Source: Mycetocola lacteus (GTDB lineage Bacteria; Actinomycetota; Actinomycetes; Actinomycetales; Microbacteriaceae). From it: a stretch of 64,000 nucleotides of DNA. The stretch covers positions 1 through 64,000 of the forward strand of contig NZ_RCUY01000015.1 in assembly GCF_003667575.1 (NCBI RefSeq). Direction: 5' to 3'. The notes beneath the pieces were generated by a model, which did no database searches, was not told the DNA's origin, and was given only the letters and a program-made list of their open reading frames with translations. Below are positions 25,065 through 35,630 of this stretch, piece after piece. The translations under genes were made by a program, and so were the position numbers. How positions within the stretch are numbered: position 1 is the stretch's first letter; each line of letters opens with the position of its first letter.

Positions 25065-26000
25065 CTAGCGGTGCGAGGCCACAAACTCGGCGAGCTGCTC
25101 CGAGGTCGGGTAGGACGCCTGCGCGCCCGCACCGGTGGCCGCGAAGCTGCCCACGGTCGCCGCATATCCGGCGGCCTCGGCCAGGGCGTCGCCGGCGGCC
25201 AGCCGCAGGGCGAGCGCTCCCATGAAGGCGTCGCCGCAGCCGGTCGTGTCCACCGCGTTGACCTTCGGGGAAGACACGGCAACCGCGTCCGCCTCGGTGT
25301 CAAATACGATGCTGCCGGCGGCCCCCGCGGTGATCACCGCACGCGGAATCCCGTGCTCGGTGAGTGCGGTCCGGGTCTGCTCGCCGCCGGCGGTCAGCAC
25401 CTGCTCGGGGGTGAGCCCCAGCAGATCGGCCGCCTCGTGCTCGTTGATCAGCAGGATGTCGGTCAGCTCCAGCAACTCGGCGGGCACCGGGCCGTAGGGC
25501 GATAGGTTCAGCAGAACCTGAGCTCCGGCGGCACGGGCGCGACGGGCGGATTCGAGCACCACATCGATATCGATTTCCAGGCACAGGCAGAGGATCGAGG
25601 CGCGCTCAAACAGGCTCGCCGCCGCATCCAGCTCGGCCACACCCAGGCGACCATTGGCACCCGGGGAGACGATGATGGTGTTTTCGCCCTCGGCATCCAC
25701 GGTGATCACCGCGGTTCCGGTGGCCACATCCGCCAGGGTTGCCACGTGTGTGGTGTCCACCCCCGAAGCCTCAACCGACTCGCGCAGCAGCTGACCGTTG
25801 GCGTCAGATCCCAGCGCCCCCACCATCGCCACGTTTCCGCCCAGACGTCCCGCGGCGACCGCCTGGTTTGCGCCCTTACCGCCGGGGATCACCCGGAGCT
25901 CGGACCCGGTGAGGGTTTCGCCGGGCTGCGGGAAGCGTGCCGTCTGCACCACGAGGTCGGCGTTCAGGGAGCCAACCACAAGAATCTGACCGTCGGTCAT
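25065..26000 (-). CDS. rbsK: Ribokinase
   Basis: A 311-residue PfkB-fold kinase. N-terminal signature GGKGANQAVAAGRLGG near residue 40 and the catalytic loop DTTGCGDAFMGAL near residue 245, with the aspartate as base. It phosphorylates ribose to ribose-5-phosphate. As third gene after a nucleoside hydrolase and an MFS transporter it would process the ribose freed from nucleosides. AAAGGA precedes the ATG at 26000. Confidence 0.9.
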   Translation of the reverse strand: MTDGQILVVGSLNADLVVQTARFPQPGETLTGSELRVIPGGKGANQAVAAGRLGGNVAMVGALGSDANGQLLRESVEASGVDTTHVATLADVATGTAVITVDAEGENTIIVSPGANGRLGVAELDAAASLFERASILCLCLEIDIDVVLESARRARAAGAQVLLNLSPYGPVPAELLELTDILLINEHEAADLLGLTPEQVLTAGGEQTRTALTEHGIPRAVITAGAAGSIVFDTEADAVAVSSPKVNAVDTTGCGDAFMGALALRLAAGDALAEAAGYAATVGSFAATGAGAQASYPTSEQLAEFVASHR

Positions 26001-26111
26001 GGGGGTGTCCTTTCCTACCCGGGCGGGTGGTGGGGTGAGGGGATGGTGATACGTGTGGGTCCCCATCGGCGGTGGCCGACGGGGACCCGTCCCTAGGATA
26101 TGAGGGATTGA

Positions 26112-27539
26112 CTACTTGGTGGCGACCGGGGCCGAAACCTCGGCGTCCTTGGGTGCCGGGATGAGGAAGCTCATCGCGAAACCGGCCAGCGAGATGATCG
26201 CACCGGCAAGCATGCCCGCGCTGTATCCGGTGGTGGAGGTCGGGTCATTGGTCACGGTGAAGAGCACCTGCACGGCGGGCAGGATCGCGAAGCTCAGGCC
26301 CGCACCCAGGTTGAACGCACCGGCGTTGAGTCCCGGCAGGAAGCCGGGGTTGTCCTTGGGTGAGAGCACGATGCCCAGACCGTTGAGCATGATGTTTCCG
26401 ATACCCGCGTAGGTAATACCCAGCAGTACGGTGGTCACGATCAGGACCGGCAGCGAGTGCACACCCACGAACGCCATCACCACGGTGCCCACAATGGTAC
26501 CGGCCATACCGACCCGCATCACGTTGAGGTACCCGAAGGTCGGTGCCAGACGTCCGGCGAACGGACCGACGATCCATCCGGCCACCGCATAGGGCATCAG
26601 GAAGGCCAGCGAGGTAAAGTCGGCCCCCTTGCCAAATCCGGCATCCGGGTTCTGGGCGATCGAGGCGACCAGACCGTTGACCACCGCGAACACACCGGTC
26701 ATGGTGAGCAGCGTGGTGACCAGCAGGGCCCAGCTCGAGCGCTGCTTGAGGTAGCGCGGCGGAACCAGCGGTGCGGCCAGGTTGGATTCGAGGATCCAGA
26801 ACACCACAAACGAAATGATTCCCACCACGGGCAGGGCCCAGATAATGTACCAGTTGGACTCGTCGACCGTGCCCAGGAAGTTCAGGAAGGTCAGCAGCGA
26901 ACCGATCGAGACGACCAACGGCAGCACACCCCACCAGTCCATCTTGGTGCCCTTGGACGGGCGGCTCTCGGGTGCCCACAGGAGCACAAACACGATTGCC
27001 AGTACGGCGACCACGGCCATGGTCCAGAACACTGAACGGAAGCCGTGGTTGGAGACGAGCCAGCCGCCGGCGAGGGCGTCGATACCGGCGATACCACCGT
27101 TGACGGCGGTGATGATTCCCATCATCGTGCCGTAGCGCTTGGGCTCGGTGATCTCGTTGCGGAGCATGAGCAGGGTCACCGGCACGACGGGCCCGGTCAC
27201 ACCCTGGATGATACGGCCCACAAACAGCATCTCAACGTTGGTGGCCAGTGCGGCCACGACGGTACCGATCGTCATCAGCACGAGCATGCCCAGCAGGACG
27301 CGCTTGCGGCCGATGATGTCACTCAGGCGCGGGAGGAACAGCGAGAACAGTGCCGCGGCGGTGAAGAACATGGTCTGCGACAGACCGATGGTCGCGTCGT
27401 CGGTGTTCAGCTCCTTGGCCATGGTGACCAGGGCGGGGCTCAGCATCGAGGCGTTGAGCTGGAAGGCGACACACGCCGCCAGCAACGCGGCCATCAGTGC
27501 GCCGACGCGCACGGCGGGCTTCTGGGCAAGGTTGTTCAT
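26112..27539 (-). CDS. MFS transporter of a nucleoside-use operon
   Basis: A 475-residue permease with fourteen hydrophobic segments, of the DHA2 (EmrB-like) layout; motif A is SDIIGRKRVLLG near residue 73. DHA2 members are usually exporters, but here the gene lies between nucleoside hydrolase and ribokinase (start overlaps the hydrolase stop as TAATG), so import of nucleosides or export of the free base is plausible. Role is inference from context. Confidence 0.85.
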   Translation of the reverse strand: MNNLAQKPAVRVGALMAALLAACVAFQLNASMLSPALVTMAKELNTDDATIGLSQTMFFTAAALFSLFLPRLSDIIGRKRVLLGMLVLMTIGTVVAALATNVEMLFVGRIIQGVTGPVVPVTLLMLRNEITEPKRYGTMMGIITAVNGGIAGIDALAGGWLVSNHGFRSVFWTMAVVAVLAIVFVLLWAPESRPSKGTKMDWWGVLPLVVSIGSLLTFLNFLGTVDESNWYIIWALPVVGIISFVVFWILESNLAAPLVPPRYLKQRSSWALLVTTLLTMTGVFAVVNGLVASIAQNPDAGFGKGADFTSLAFLMPYAVAGWIVGPFAGRLAPTFGYLNVMRVGMAGTIVGTVVMAFVGVHSLPVLIVTTVLLGITYAGIGNIMLNGLGIVLSPKDNPGFLPGLNAGAFNLGAGLSFAILPAVQVLFTVTNDPTSTTGYSAGMLAGAIISLAGFAMSFLIPAPKDAEVSAPVATK

Positions 27540-28486
27540 TAGAAGTCGACCTCACCGATGTTCTCGAGTGCCTCGGTGACGAGGTTCCAGAAGCGCGGGG
27601 CGTCCAGCTCGGTGGCTGCCCAGGTGTTGCAGTCTTCGGGGGCCGCGGCACGGAAGTCGGCGACGGTCATACCGAGGGTCAGGGTGCCGGTGAGCTCGAT
27701 GTCGATCGGGACCTTGACGGTCTTCACGATGGTCGGGTCGATCACGTAGGCCACGGCGCACGGGTCGTGGACCGGAGGTGCGGTGAAGCCCTGGGCGTCC
27801 TTATATGCGAGCGCGAAGAAGTCCAGCAGTTCGCCCACGAACTTGGCGGGCTTGGTGCCCACGGCGGCGATCTGGGCGGCAACCTCGTCGGTGGCGAGGG
27901 CCTGGTGGGTCAGGTCGAGACCGACCATGACAACGGGCCAGGACTCGTTGAAGACGATGTGAGCGGCCTCGGGGTCGATCTTGATGTTGAACTCGGCGAC
28001 GGCCGACCAGTTACCCACGTGGTAACCGCCACCCATCAGCACAACCTCCTTGACCCGCTCGACGATGCGCGGCTCCTTGCGCGCGGCCATCGCGATGTTG
28101 GTGAGGCCACCGGTCGGAACCAGGGTCACGGTGCCGGGCTCGTGGGCCATGATGGTGTCGATGATCAGGTCGATCGCGTGGCGCGGGTCCAGCTCGATGG
28201 TCGGCTCGGGCAGCACGGGGCCGTCCAGTCCGGACTCACCGTGAATGTCGGGGGCAACCTCGATGTCGCGCACCAGCGGGCGCGAGGCACCGGCGGCGAA
28301 GGGCACACCGGTGATTCCGGCGACGCGGGCAACGGAGAGTGCGTTGTGCGTCACCTTGGGCAGGGTCTGGTTTCCCACCACGGTGGTCACCGCGAGCAGT
28401 TCGATCTCCGGGTTACCGTGGGCCAGCAGCAGGGCTACCGCGTCGTCGTGTCCGGGGTCGCAGTCCAGAATAATCTTCTTGGTCAT
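27539..28486 (-). CDS. Inosine-uridine-preferring nucleoside hydrolase
   Basis: A 315-residue N-ribohydrolase that splits nucleosides into base and ribose. The calcium-binding DCDPGHDD is at residues 8-15, followed by the loops VPTGGLTN and VLMGGGYHVGNW, EFNIKIDPEAA, and the C-terminal HDPCAVAYVID with the catalytic-site histidine. The ATG at 28486 follows AAGGATG. It is first of an operon with an MFS transporter and ribokinase; twin LacI-type operators lie upstream. Confidence 0.93.
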   Translation of the reverse strand: MTKKIILDCDPGHDDAVALLLAHGNPEIELLAVTTVVGNQTLPKVTHNALSVARVAGITGVPFAAGASRPLVRDIEVAPDIHGESGLDGPVLPEPTIELDPRHAIDLIIDTIMAHEPGTVTLVPTGGLTNIAMAARKEPRIVERVKEVVLMGGGYHVGNWSAVAEFNIKIDPEAAHIVFNESWPVVMVGLDLTHQALATDEVAAQIAAVGTKPAKFVGELLDFFALAYKDAQGFTAPPVHDPCAVAYVIDPTIVKTVKVPIDIELTGTLTLGMTVADFRAAAPEDCNTWAATELDAPRFWNLVTEALENIGEVDF

Positions 28487-28535
28487 TTTCCACATCCTTG
28501 GGGCAGGGCATCGCTTGGGAAGGGCGATGCGAGTA

Positions 28536-28575
28536 ACGTCAAGCGCTTTACGATAACACGTTAATCGCTTGACGT
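28536..28575. promoter_or_regulatory. Twin LacI-type operators in a divergent promoter
   Basis: GTCAAGCGCTTTAC (28538-28551) and TTAATCGCTTGAC (28561-28573) each carry the AA-x-CG-x-TT core of LacI-family operators. Together they form a large inverted repeat with 10-bp arms (28536-28545 and 28566-28575). They lie between nucleoside hydrolase (start 28486) and lacI (start 28618), so one dimer-pair could silence both. Confidence 0.65.
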
Positions 28576-28617
28576 ACACTCGTTTGTCGGGTTCCGCCGC
28601 GGCGCTAGACTAATCAG

Positions 28618-29643
28618 ATGCCACGCACCCCGTCCGCCGTCCCCCGCCCACGCCGGGTCACGGCCGCGCAGGTTGCCGAACTGGCCGGCACCTCGATCGC
28701 CACCGTCTCACTCGTGGTCAACGGAAAAACCGCCGGACGCGTCTCCGACGCCAATATCGAGCGGGTCAAGAACGCCGTCGACGAGCTCGGCTATGTGGTG
28801 GACCACACCGCATCCTCCCTCGCGCGCGGGACCAGCAACGTGGTCATCCTGATCGCCCCCGACCTCTCCAACCCGTTCTACGGCCGGGTCATCTCGGGCA
28901 TCAAAAACGAACTCGGTAGCGAGTTCCAGCTCCTGCTCTCGGTCACCGGCGAGGGCCGCAACCCCAGCGCCTCGGACGTGCACCGGCTGATCGCCCTGCG
29001 CCCCGCGGGCATCCTGGTCGAGGCACCGGACGATGCCTTCCTCCGCGACCTTCCCGCCGGCGCCCCGCTGGTGCTCCTCGACGCCCCGGGCCGCGAAACC
29101 CAGGCCACCACCGTGAACTTTGACCTGGCCGACGGCATCAGCGCCCTGCTCGACCACCTGGCCGAGCGCGGCCACACCCGCATCGGCTACCTCGACAGCC
29201 GCACCCGCACCGAGACCTTCGAGCTGCGCCGCATCCTGGTAGAAAACGGTGCCCGGGAACGCGGCATCGAATACGTGTCCCTGCCCGAGGCCGCGAGCCT
29301 GATCGACCCCGATGCGGCGGCCGCGGTATTCGCCCGCTTCTGGCCCACCTGGCGCGACGCCGGAGTGACCGCCCTGGTGTGCGCCACCGACTCCCACGCC
29401 TACGGCGTCCTGAGTGCCGCCCGCTCCCTCGGTGTGAGCGTCCCCGAAGACCTCGCGGTCACCGGGTTCGACAACCTCCCGGCCTCGGCGATCGTCTCCC
29501 CCGCCCTCACCACCGTTGAGCTGCCCGGCGAAGCACTGGGACGCGGCGCGGTGCACGCCCTTCAGGCACAGCGCCTCACACCCGATCCGGTGGCAACCCC
29601 GCTCCTCGGTGCCACGCTCATCGTCCGCGGCTCAACCGCCTAA
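28618..29643 (+). CDS. LacI-family transcriptional repressor
   Basis: A 341-residue regulator. The N-terminal helix-turn-helix (AAQVAELAGTSIATVSLVVNG, residues about 19-39) and hinge are followed by a periplasmic-binding-protein-like effector domain (LIAPDLSNPFYGRVISGI; DLAVTGFDNLPASAIVSPALTTV). It is divergent from the nucleoside hydrolase operon and very probably represses it, with a nucleoside or ribose-derived inducer. Confidence 0.93.
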   Translation: MPRTPSAVPRPRRVTAAQVAELAGTSIATVSLVVNGKTAGRVSDANIERVKNAVDELGYVVDHTASSLARGTSNVVILIAPDLSNPFYGRVISGIKNELGSEFQLLLSVTGEGRNPSASDVHRLIALRPAGILVEAPDDAFLRDLPAGAPLVLLDAPGRETQATTVNFDLADGISALLDHLAERGHTRIGYLDSRTRTETFELRRILVENGARERGIEYVSLPEAASLIDPDAAAAVFARFWPTWRDAGVTALVCATDSHAYGVLSAARSLGVSVPEDLAVTGFDNLPASAIVSPALTTVELPGEALGRGAVHALQAQRLTPDPVATPLLGATLIVRGSTA

Positions 29644-29690
29644 CAGGATTCGACCCCGATCGGGCGGCCCCACAATCGGGCAAACAAAAA

Positions 29691-29712
29691 ACCCGCATCC
29701 GAAGATGCGGGT
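29691..29712 (-). terminator. Terminator after tRNA-Met
   Basis: A 9-bp stem (29691-29699 with 29704-29712) and a four-base loop, followed on the minus strand by six T residues (29685-29690). It is 11 bp past the tRNA-Met 3' end. Confidence 0.8.
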
Positions 29713-29723
29713 GATGTTGGGTT

Positions 29724-29800
29724 TGGTAGCTGGAGCGGGATTCGAACCCGCGACCTCACGATTATGAGTCGTGCGCTCTCACCAACTGAGCTACCCAGCC
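29724..29800 (-). tRNA. tRNA-Met (CAU), elongator type
   Basis: Folds as a full cloverleaf: acceptor GGCTGGG with TCCAGCT, D arm GCTC...GAGC, anticodon stem CACGA-TCGTG with CAT as anticodon, T arm GCGGG-TTCGAAT-CCCGC. CCA is encoded (29724-29726). The acceptor starts with a paired G, so it is not the initiator. A lysidine-modified tRNA-Ile2 cannot be fully excluded by eye. Confidence 0.93.
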
Positions 29801-29832
29801 GCGTTTCTCTCCCTATAGAAGGAAAGCGAACG

Positions 29833-29904
<72 letters not shown>

Positions 29905-30027
29905 GCTGCCTTTGCACTCTCGCGCTTGGCACATGAAAAGATTAGCACGCGCGCACTGCGGTCACGAAATCGAGGCGGCAAAACACGCAAAAGCCCTGAT
30001 GCAATGGCGTTTTGCACACCCCCATAA

Positions 30028-31211
<1,184 letters not shown>

Positions 31212-31214
31212 CGC

Positions 31215-31252
31215 ATAAAAACAGCCCCCGTTCCGACGGGGGCTGTTTTTAT
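31215..31252. terminator. Bidirectional terminator between rmlB and the HTH gene
   Basis: A perfect 16-bp stem (31215-31230 with 31237-31252), six-base loop, with A5 on the left and T5 on the right, so it can work for rmlB and for the leftward DUF2975 operon. Its right arm contains the stop codon of the HTH gene. Confidence 0.92.
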
Positions 31253-31476
31253 GTCTCGGGATCGAGTTTGAGCAGGTCGCCCGGCTCGCACTCCAGCGCC
31301 CGACACAGCGCGCTCAGCGTGGAAAAGCGGATCGCCCGCGCACGGTTGTTCTTCAGGATCGACAGGTTCACCACGCTCACCCCCACAATCTTCGACAGCT
31401 CCACCAGGGTCATCCCCCGCGCGATCAACAGCTCATCCAGCGCGGTAACAATCCCGCTTTCCTCCTCCGGCGGCAT
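31249..31476 (-). CDS. XRE/Cro-type small HTH regulator of a DUF2975 operon
   Basis: A 75-residue single-domain helix-turn-helix protein (MTLVELSKIVGVSVVNLSILKNNRARAIRFSTL) ending GDLLKLDPET, typical of the small regulators found beside DUF2975 membrane proteins. Its ATG directly follows the TAG of the preceding gene. Probably binds the CATAACG palindrome at the operon's start (33039-33057). Confidence 0.85.
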   Translation of the reverse strand: MPPEEESGIVTALDELLIARGMTLVELSKIVGVSVVNLSILKNNRARAIRFSTLSALCRALECEPGDLLKLDPET

Positions 31477-32244
31477 CTAAACCAGGCCCTCCACCTCGCG
31501 TCGAAGCCCGCGGTTGTCACGCTGTAACCGGGCGCCGATCCCGAAGGCAGCCGCCAGCGCGAGCAGCACCAACCACAGCCCGACCGGCCAAAAATCCGGG
31601 GTGAACGCCTGCGAACTGGCCAGAAACTGGCGGTTCAGCATCCCCGAGCTATCGGCATTCAGGATGTGTGCGGGCAGCGCACCCTCAAGCTGACCGGCGA
31701 TCAGGTGACGGGCAAAATAGTTGGCAAGCTGTGCGCCCAGTCCCGCTCCCAGCCCCACCCACGCGGTAATCCGAAGCCACCGCACCACCCGCGTCTGGAA
31801 CGGGGTGCCCGCCAGTAGGGCGTCGCAGATCCGAATGACCGCGAATCCCGCGGTCACAAACAGCGCGGCAATCAGCGCCGCATCCATCGCGAGCCAGAAC
31901 CGTCCCCAGAAATCGGCGCCCTCCATCGTGAAGGCGGCGTGGTCAAAGCCACCCCAGAGGATCCTCACGCCGTCGGCCCCCACAACTTCGGGAAACGGCG
32001 TGACACCGGGCAGCTCCACCCGCGTCTCCGGCGACCACAGCGCCCTGCCCACACTGGCCACCGCCCCGAGTATGCCAAATCCCACGGTCAGCTGGCCGAT
32101 GACGCGGGTCACAACCACCCGCCGGAGGGTGAGGGCATTGGGGTCCGAGCGCTTACCCGGCCAAAACAGCACCCCGAGGATCGCAAGCAGCACGGCACCA
32201 CCCAGGACATACATCAGGATGATCCAGATCAGATCCATGTTCAT
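31477..32244 (-). CDS. DUF2975-type membrane protein (copy 1)
   Basis: A 255-residue protein with four to five hydrophobic segments: N-terminal anchor, two central helices around IRICDALLAGTPFQTRVVRWLRITAWVGLG, and a C-terminal helix with LWLVLLALAAAFGIGARLQRDNRGLRREVEGLV. The end (LRREVEGLV) nearly equals that of copy 2 (LKSEVEGLV), so the two are duplicates. The role of this family is unknown. Start overlaps copy 2 by 4 bp. Confidence 0.78.
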   Translation of the reverse strand: MNMDLIWIILMYVLGGAVLLAILGVLFWPGKRSDPNALTLRRVVVTRVIGQLTVGFGILGAVASVGRALWSPETRVELPGVTPFPEVVGADGVRILWGGFDHAAFTMEGADFWGRFWLAMDAALIAALFVTAGFAVIRICDALLAGTPFQTRVVRWLRITAWVGLGAGLGAQLANYFARHLIAGQLEGALPAHILNADSSGMLNRQFLASSQAFTPDFWPVGLWLVLLALAAAFGIGARLQRDNRGLRREVEGLV

Positions 32245-33041
32245 ACCAGTCCCTCAACTTCACTCTTCAGTCGGCGATTCGACGCACTCAATCGCGATCC
32301 CACCCTGAATGCGGTGGCCAGTGCCATCAGCACCAGCCACACCCCGATCGGCCAGAACTCCAGGGAGAACCCGAATCCCGGCCGGAAGATACCCGGAATA
32401 TCCTCAAACGATTCGAAGGGCAGGCTGTCGGGCCAGGAGCCTGAGTGCACGTCGAAGGCCTGGGCCGAAGCCAGGTTGCGGCCAGACTGGCCGGCGATCT
32501 GAGACCCGATCCCCGCGGCGAGGAACACCCAGGCAGTGGTGCGCAGCCACGAGGCGATGCGGGTGTGGAATGCCTCCCCACGCACCAATCCGGCGCAGAT
32601 CTGGGCCACACCGATCAGGGCCACCACCGCCATCGAGGCCAACAGCAAAACCTCACCCGCAAGCAGTGCGCGCGTCCCGAGGTTCAACCCCTCAACCGTG
32701 GCCACCACCTGGCTGATGGTGCCATCCAGCACCGTCGCGGTGGTCTGGTTCACCTCGACCCCCGCGGGGATCTTGGGCCAGATTGACCGGACCGGCAGGG
32801 TCAGATCAATCGCGGGTGCCCACAGCATCTGCGCGGCCTGCACCAGCGATCCCAGCCCCCATACCACGGCAAAGATCGCGGCCAGGTTGCGGGTCCAGCG
32901 GAGACGCGTGTACTCGGATCCCTCGAGATCTCCAAGCGGCGCCGTACGAGACGAGCGCGAAAAGACAACCATCAGCACAACCAGCACCGCCGCGACCGCG
33001 GCTAGTAATAACCCAAACATCAAACCCCACCCCCACTGCAT
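32241..33041 (-). CDS. DUF2975-type membrane protein (copy 2)
   Basis: A 266-residue paralog of the next gene with the same layout; the shared core is AQICAGLVRGEAFHTRIASWLRTTAWVFLAAG and the end LWLVLMALATAFRVGSRL. It is first in the three-gene operon. No ribosome site is seen: the ATG lies inside the right arm of a palindrome, and TAGCAT on the minus strand (33055-33060) may be the -10, giving a very short or absent leader. Confidence 0.78.
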   Translation of the reverse strand: MQWGWGLMFGLLLAAVAAVLVVLMVVFSRSSRTAPLGDLEGSEYTRLRWTRNLAAIFAVVWGLGSLVQAAQMLWAPAIDLTLPVRSIWPKIPAGVEVNQTTATVLDGTISQVVATVEGLNLGTRALLAGEVLLLASMAVVALIGVAQICAGLVRGEAFHTRIASWLRTTAWVFLAAGIGSQIAGQSGRNLASAQAFDVHSGSWPDSLPFESFEDIPGIFRPGFGFSLEFWPIGVWLVLMALATAFRVGSRLSASNRRLKSEVEGLV

Positions 33042-33057
33042 AACGAATATCGTTATG
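33039..33057 (-). promoter_or_regulatory. Operator palindrome over the DUF2975 operon start
   Basis: CATAACG-AATAT-CGTTATG, perfect 7-bp arms with a 5-bp spacer; one arm contains the start codon of copy 2. A repressor bound here would block initiation directly. The small HTH protein of the same operon is the natural candidate. Confidence 0.65.
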
Positions 33058-33093
33058 CTAGCGGGGGTGGGGTCGTGGCCGCAAGGGCGGGTT

Positions 33094-33903
33094 TTAGCCC
33101 TCGATGCCGAATTCGATCAGCAGGTCGTGAACCTCATCAAACAGGCTCGGCAGCGCGCCCAGCACCAGCTCGGCACCGGGGGCGGCACCGCGGATGCCCT
33201 CGACACGGATACCGGCCTCACGGGCGATGATCGTGGCGGCAGCGTGATCCCAGGGCTTGGTTCCGACCTCGTAGTACACGTCGGTGTAGCCGGCGGCCAC
33301 ACCCACACCATCGAGGGATGCGGCACCCATCCGGCGGTAGTCGCGCACGCGTCCCATCATCTGCTGCATGATGCCGGTCTGCCACATGCGACGCTCGGCC
33401 GAGTAGGAGAATCCGGTGGCCACCAGGGCCAGGTTGAGGTCAACGTGGACATCCCCGCGGTGCAGGGTCCGTCCGTTGAGGGTGGCACCCTCGCCGCGCG
33501 CACCCAGGTAGGTCTCGCCGGAGGCGGGGTTCACCACGGCACCGGCCAGGCCGGTCCAGGTGTGGGGGTCGGCTTCGCCCTCGACCACGGCCACCGAGAC
33601 CGCGTAGTTGGGGATGCCGTAGGCATAGTTGACGGTGCCGTCGATCGGGTCAACCACCCAGGTGAGGCCCGAGCTGCCCGATTCCGCGCCGCCCTCCTCA
33701 CCAAAGAAACCGTCGGCGGGGCGCAACTCGGCCAGGCGCGAGCGCACAAAGGCCTCGACCTCACGGTCGGCGGCGGTCACAATGTCCTCGGGCGACGACT
33801 TGCTCTGGGCGATCCGAACCCCCTCCTCGCGGCGGGCGCGCGCCAGGGCGGCGGCCTCCACGGCGATGTCACGGGCAAGATCCTGAAGTTCACGTGTGGA
33901 CAT
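33094..33903 (-). CDS. Inositol monophosphatase family protein
   Basis: A 269-residue magnesium-dependent phosphatase. Metal ligands: Glu in FGEEGG (67-72), DPIDGT (85-90), and the second motif KPWDHAAATIIAREAG near 210. It may act on inositol-1-phosphate, histidinol phosphate or fructose bisphosphate. The ATG at 33903 lacks a ribosome site; CAGTAT seven bases upstream may be the -10 of a leaderless mRNA. It follows the amino acid ABC operon in the same direction. Confidence 0.9.
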   Translation of the reverse strand: MSTRELQDLARDIAVEAAALARARREEGVRIAQSKSSPEDIVTAADREVEAFVRSRLAELRPADGFFGEEGGAESGSSGLTWVVDPIDGTVNYAYGIPNYAVSVAVVEGEADPHTWTGLAGAVVNPASGETYLGARGEGATLNGRTLHRGDVHVDLNLALVATGFSYSAERRMWQTGIMQQMMGRVRDYRRMGAASLDGVGVAAGYTDVYYEVGTKPWDHAAATIIAREAGIRVEGIRGAAPGAELVLGALPSLFDEVHDLLIEFGIEG

Positions 33904-33986
33904 AGCGTTAATACTGTCACGCGGCGGGACCCGGGGCCAGTTTTGCCCGTGTCCCGCCGCGTGCACGTGTGTTCCGGTGTCGCCAG

Positions 33987-34738
<752 letters not shown>

Positions 34739-34742
<4 letters not shown>

Positions 34743-35617
34743 ACCGCGCCTCCGATCTGCTCGCGCTTCTGCGCTCGCGCCGTAAACCAGTCGGTGAGAC
34801 GAATCATGGGCAGCGACAGCAGCACAAACAGGATGCCGGCCACCACGTAGGGGCTGAAGTTGTACTCCTGAGCGACCTGAATCTGGGCGGCGCGAATCGC
34901 ATCCACGGCACCGAGAACCGAGATCAGCCCCACGTCCTTCTGCATCGACACGAAGTCGTTCATCAGGGCCGGGGTGACCTTTCGCACGGCCTGGGGCATG
35001 ACCACCAGACGCAGGGTCTTGGCGTGGCTGAGCCCCAGCGCACGGGCGGCGAGGCGCTGCGAGGGGTGCACCGCCTCGATGCCCGCTCGCAACACCTCCG
35101 CCACATAGGCCGAATAGCAGAGGATCAGCGCGATGGTGCCCCAGAACTGCGCGGGCATCCGATCAAACAGGTTCAGTCCGGGCAGACCGAACCCCACTAA
35201 ATACAGCACCAGCAGCACCGGAACACCGCGGAAAATATCCGTGTAACCGGCGGCCAGCAGGCGAATCGGGGTGAAGATCGGGCCGCGCAGGGTGCGGGCG
35301 ATGGCCAGCAGGGATCCGAAGATCGCCACGCCGATGGCCGCAACCACGAGGACCTGAATGTTCAGCCACAGACCCACCAGGATCGGCCCGACCGAGGACA
35401 CCATGGTGTTCCAGTCGAAGAACGATGCCTGAACCTGCGGCCAACCGGAACTGCTGAACAGTACCCCGAGCACCACCACCGCAAAAATCACGGTTGAGGC
35501 GACGCTGATCAGCACCGAGCGTTTGCCCTGGGTGCGACGGTAACGGCGACGGTCCAGCTCAACCCCCGAGGGGCTGAATGCCGGTGCGCCGGGCACGGAT
35601 GACGAGGTACTGCTCAC
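34739..35617 (-). CDS. Polar amino acid ABC importer, permease
   Basis: A 292-residue permease of the HisM/GlnP group with a basic N-terminal stretch (LDRRRYRRTQGKR) and five to six helices. The EAA loop reads LRAGIEAVHPSQRLAARALGLS. The GTG at 35617 is chosen because the longer frame would overlap the binding-protein gene. A single permease implies a homodimer. Second gene of the SBP-permease-ATPase operon. Confidence 0.92.
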
Positions 35618-35630
35618 GCGGATTCTTGCC

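Noticed and set aside
29724..29800. tRNA-Ile2 instead of tRNA-Met for the CAT anticodon
   Set aside because: The arms as a whole look like actinobacterial elongator tRNA-Met, though a lysidine tRNA cannot be excluded without a model.
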